Shown piece by piece: positions 5,178 to 6,929 of a stretch of 6,929 nt of DNA. The DNA is taken from NCBI GenBank assembly GCA_021808035.1, contig JAKBCG010000131.1:1-6929 (forward strand), read 5' to 3'. Numbering within the stretch: position 1 is the first letter of the stretch; the number at the start of each line of letters is the position of its first letter. Position numbers and translations under genes: made by a program. The stretch comes from Pseudomonadota bacterium. Its GTDB lineage: Bacteria; Pseudomonadota; Gammaproteobacteria; Steroidobacterales; Steroidobacteraceae. Below the pieces are notes generated by a model. It saw nothing but the letters and a program-made list of their open reading frames with translations. It was not told the origin of the DNA and did no database searches.

Positions 5178-6241
5178 ACATCCTCGATCGGTATCTCTAC
5201 CGGACCGTCCTCTGGTACACGGTGCTGGCGACGGGCGTGCTGCTCACGCTCGGCGGGCTGTTCCTGTTCATCAGCCAGCAGGGCGACATCGGCGTCGGCA
5301 ACTACACCGCTGCCGACGCGGTGCTGTACACGCTGCTGAACCTGCCGCAGCAGCTGTTCGAACTGCTGCCGATCGGCGCGATGATCGGCGCGCTGATGGG
5401 TCTCGGCAACCTCGCGGCCGGCAGCGAACTGGTCGTCACGCGCGCCTCGGGCGTGTCGATCTGGCGCGTCGCGCGTCCGGTCGCGCTGGCCGGCGCGACG
5501 CTGGCGATCGCGATGTACGGGATCGGCGAATACGTCGCGCCGCCGCTCGCGCAGTTCGCGCACACCGAAAAGACGACCAGCCGCCTCGCGGGGGTGAGTT
5601 TCGCGGGCCGCGCGAGCGCGTGGATCAAGGAAGGCAATCTGATCCTGCGCCTGCGGACGGCCGAGGTCGGACAGGTGTTCGGCGGCGCGGCGTTGTTCGA
5701 GTTGGACGGACCGGACCGGCTGCGCTCGATCCAGACCGCCGATTCGATCTCGGTCGCGGAACCCGGCCGGTGGATGCTCGAGAACGTGCGCACGACGACG
5801 TTCCAACCGGACCGTACCGTCGCGACGCACGCACCCGAAATCACGATCCGCTCGACGATCAATCCGGATTTCCTGCGGCTCGCGGCGGCCGATCCGGACC
5901 TGCTCACGTTGCGCGCGCTCGCGGCGTACATCCAGCACCTGCGCCACAACCACCTGCAGGCCATCCCCTACGAGATCGGATTCTGGTCGCGGATCGCGCG
6001 GATCTTCGCGGTGATCGTGGTCACGCTGCTCGCGCTGCCGTTCGTGTTCGGGCCGCTGCGCACGACCGGTGCCGGCACGCGGACGGTCGTCGGGGTGCTG
6101 CTCGGACTCGTGTTCTTCGTGATCAACGGGATCGGCGAGAAAGGGGGGCAGCTTTTCGGCTTGAACCCGATCGTGATCGGCTGGCTGCCGACCGCGGTGA
6201 TCGCGGTCGGCACCCTGATCGCGATATCAAGGACCCGTTAG
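5174..6241 (+). CDS. lptG: LPS export ABC transporter permease LptG
   Basis: LptG is the partner of LptF in the LptB2FG lipopolysaccharide exporter. The product has 355 residues (E. coli 360) and starts MNILDRYLYRTVLWYTVLAT, a typical LptG N-terminus. Membrane segments are seen at about 13-35, 55-78, 101-123, 275-295, 301-320 and 332-352. The periplasmic jellyroll lies at about 130-240. The coupling-loop segment GSELVVTRASGVS (83-95) matches the family's E-hydrophobic-R-x-x-G pattern, and the C-terminal segment GTRTVVGVLLGLVFFVINGI (301-320) is also characteristic. The ATG is fused to the lptF stop as ATGA, so the two permeases are probably made in equal amounts by translational coupling; GTGGGG just upstream is at best a weak ribosome binding site. 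The last 15 bp overlap the convergent RDD gene, and no terminator hairpin follows the stop. Confidence 0.97.
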   Translation: MNILDRYLYRTVLWYTVLATGVLLTLGGLFLFISQQGDIGVGNYTAADAVLYTLLNLPQQLFELLPIGAMIGALMGLGNLAAGSELVVTRASGVSIWRVARPVALAGATLAIAMYGIGEYVAPPLAQFAHTEKTTSRLAGVSFAGRASAWIKEGNLILRLRTAEVGQVFGGAALFELDGPDRLRSIQTADSISVAEPGRWMLENVRTTTFQPDRTVATHAPEITIRSTINPDFLRLAAADPDLLTLRALAAYIQHLRHNHLQAIPYEIGFWSRIARIFAVIVVTLLALPFVFGPLRTTGAGTRTVVGVLLGLVFFVINGIGEKGGQLFGLNPIVIGWLPTAVIAVGTLIAISRTR

Positions 6242-6697
6242 CCGGACGATGCGGGTGTCCGACATCCGATCCTGCAGCGCGAGCCCTTCGGAATCGACGT
6301 AGAGCCACAGCACGCCGAGAGCGGCCGGCGCCCAGGCGACGATGGCCCAGAAGAAGCGGGAGATCGCCGCCCGCCAGGTCATGCGTCGCCCGCGGGGATC
6401 CACGGCGTGCAAGCGCCACGCGCGCATCCCGACCGTCTGGCCGCTGTGCACCCAGTTGATCACGAAATAACCGGCGACGATCGCGAACAATCCGCTGTGA
6501 TACAGGCCGGCCCCGATGCCGCCGACCGAGTCGCGCAGCAGCGCCCGGCCGCCGGCGATCCACACCGCGGCCCAGGTGAAGAAGATCAGCGGCGCGAGGA
6601 TCACGATGGCGTCATACAGGAGCGCCGCGAAACGGCGTCCAAAGCGCGCGCTCGTGCCGCTCGGCCTGCGGCCTTCCATCGCCGCCGCAGCGGTCAT
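6227..6697 (-). CDS. RDD family membrane protein
   Basis: This is a small predicted inner-membrane protein of 156 residues, within the usual size of single-domain RDD proteins; the molecular role of this group is mostly undefined. The family marks are present: RFGRRFAALLYD (18-29), which carries the conserved Arg and first Asp at the start of the first membrane segment; GQTVGMRAWRLHAVD (86-100) after the second; and LQDRMSDTRIV (141-151) after the third, with the late conserved Asp. Membrane segments lie at about 28-49, 64-84 and 113-135. The ATG at 6697 is fused to the upstream gene's stop as ATGA, so coupled translation explains the lack of a Shine-Dalgarno. A second ATG six codons in is less likely. 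The stop lies inside the 3' end of lptG. RDD genes beside lptG are, from memory, common in Pseudomonas-like genomes, but no functional link to LPS export is shown. Confidence 0.9.
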   Translation of the reverse strand: MTAAAAMEGRRPSGTSARFGRRFAALLYDAIVILAPLIFFTWAAVWIAGGRALLRDSVGGIGAGLYHSGLFAIVAGYFVINWVHSGQTVGMRAWRLHAVDPRGRRMTWRAAISRFFWAIVAWAPAALGVLWLYVDSEGLALQDRMSDTRIVRLTGP

Positions 6698-6929
6698 GAG
6701 GAACGGGTCTTGCGCTCGAGCAGCGCCTTGTTGTCGGTCAATATCCGCCGGACCTCGGCGAGCGCGGGCCGATCCGCCATCCGGGCGATGAGTTCGGGCA
6801 GTTCGTACCACTTGCGGCCCCATTGGATCAGTCGCGCCGCATCCGCGAGCACCTGAGCCTCCGGGGTGCCGGGCGCCGCGCCGGCCGCGGGCGCGGGCGC
6901 CGCCGACCGCGGCGCCGAGGGTCCCGGCG
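6694..6929 (-). CDS. C-terminal part of an unrecognised protein (5' end outside window)
   Basis: The frame read back from the TGA at 6694-6696 is open to the window edge, giving 77 complete codons. It starts with an Ala/Pro-rich stretch (visible residues 1-20, AAPAPAAGAAPG-like) that looks like a flexible linker. A compact, probably helical tail follows, with LIQWGRKWYELPELIARMAD (33-52), RPALAEVRRILTDNKALLE (53-71) and a basic end, RKTRSS. I do not recognise the family. DUF3106 proteins are known upstream of RDD genes in some proteobacteria, but their repeated W/R/PPEER pattern is not visible here. The ATGA overlap with the RDD start, the codon bias and the conserved-looking aromatic residues support a real gene. 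Its start is not in view; a GTG at 6852 is an in-frame alternative start but would leave only a 52-residue protein. Confidence 0.7.
   Translation of the reverse strand, partial: PGPSAPRSAAPAPAAGAAPGTPEAQVLADAARLIQWGRKWYELPELIARMADRPALAEVRRILTDNKALLERKTRSS

Noticed and set aside
6242..6280. Small hairpin CGGAC...GTCCG after the lptG stop as a terminator
   Set aside because: It has only 5 bp with a 9-nt loop, no T-tract, and lies within the RDD coding sequence.
5155..6459. 434-codon plus-strand frame over lptG and RDD
   Set aside because: It is in a different phase from lptG, very Arg-rich, has no hydrophobic segments and runs across two unrelated genes.
1..6929. A novel defence system, mobile element, CRISPR array, tRNA or rRNA
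   Set aside because: No repeats-with-spacers, transposase or integrase motifs, tRNA-like cloverleaf or rRNA sequence were seen. Every sizeable gene fits a conserved gammaproteobacterial housekeeping order.

Overview
The window is a housekeeping region of a high-GC bacterial chromosome. I read it as gammaproteobacterial. The order valS / holC / pepA, divergent from lptF-lptG, is the arrangement known from Escherichia coli and Pseudomonas, and every recognised protein is full length and intact where its ends are visible. High GC shows in strongly G/C-biased third positions: long in-register antisense frames stay open across valS and pepA because the sense codons TTA, CTA and TCA are absent there. 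I cannot name a genus. A high-GC lineage such as the Xanthomonadales or a Chromatiales-like group is plausible but unproven.

Layout, left to right. Bases 1-1587 (minus) are the N-terminal 529 residues of valyl-tRNA synthetase, cut by the window edge just after the KMSKS motif. Bases 1611-1889 (minus) encode an unrecognised 92-residue acidic protein. Bases 1906-2358 (minus) are holC, the DNA polymerase III chi subunit, overlapping the pepA stop by 4 bp (ATGA). Bases 2355-3854 (minus) are pepA, leucyl aminopeptidase, with a good ribosome binding site. Together pepA-holC-92aa-valS look like one leftward operon. A 225-bp divergent intergenic region (3855-4079) separates it from lptF (4080-5177, plus) and lptG (5174-6241, plus). 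These two overlap by ATGA and encode the two membrane subunits of the LptB2FG lipopolysaccharide exporter. From the right, a partial gene (6694-6929, minus, unrecognised) overlaps by ATGA an RDD-family membrane protein gene (6227-6697, minus), whose last 15 bp overlap the end of lptG tail to tail.

How the genes work together: PepA (peptide turnover; also a DNA-binding protein in E. coli), HolC (replisome clamp loader) and ValRS (translation) share an operon by conserved order rather than by pathway. LptF and LptG form one ABC transporter with LptB, which is encoded elsewhere. The RDD protein and its upstream neighbour are probably translationally coupled.

I see no mobile element, CRISPR array, RNA gene or defence system. 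The less ordinary points are these: -10-like elements sit 6-7 nt before the ATG of both valS and lptF, where leaderless transcription would be expected; each of the three promoter-like sites lies in or beside an inverted repeat; and there are two unrecognised small or partial proteins. Nothing here supports a wholly new system.
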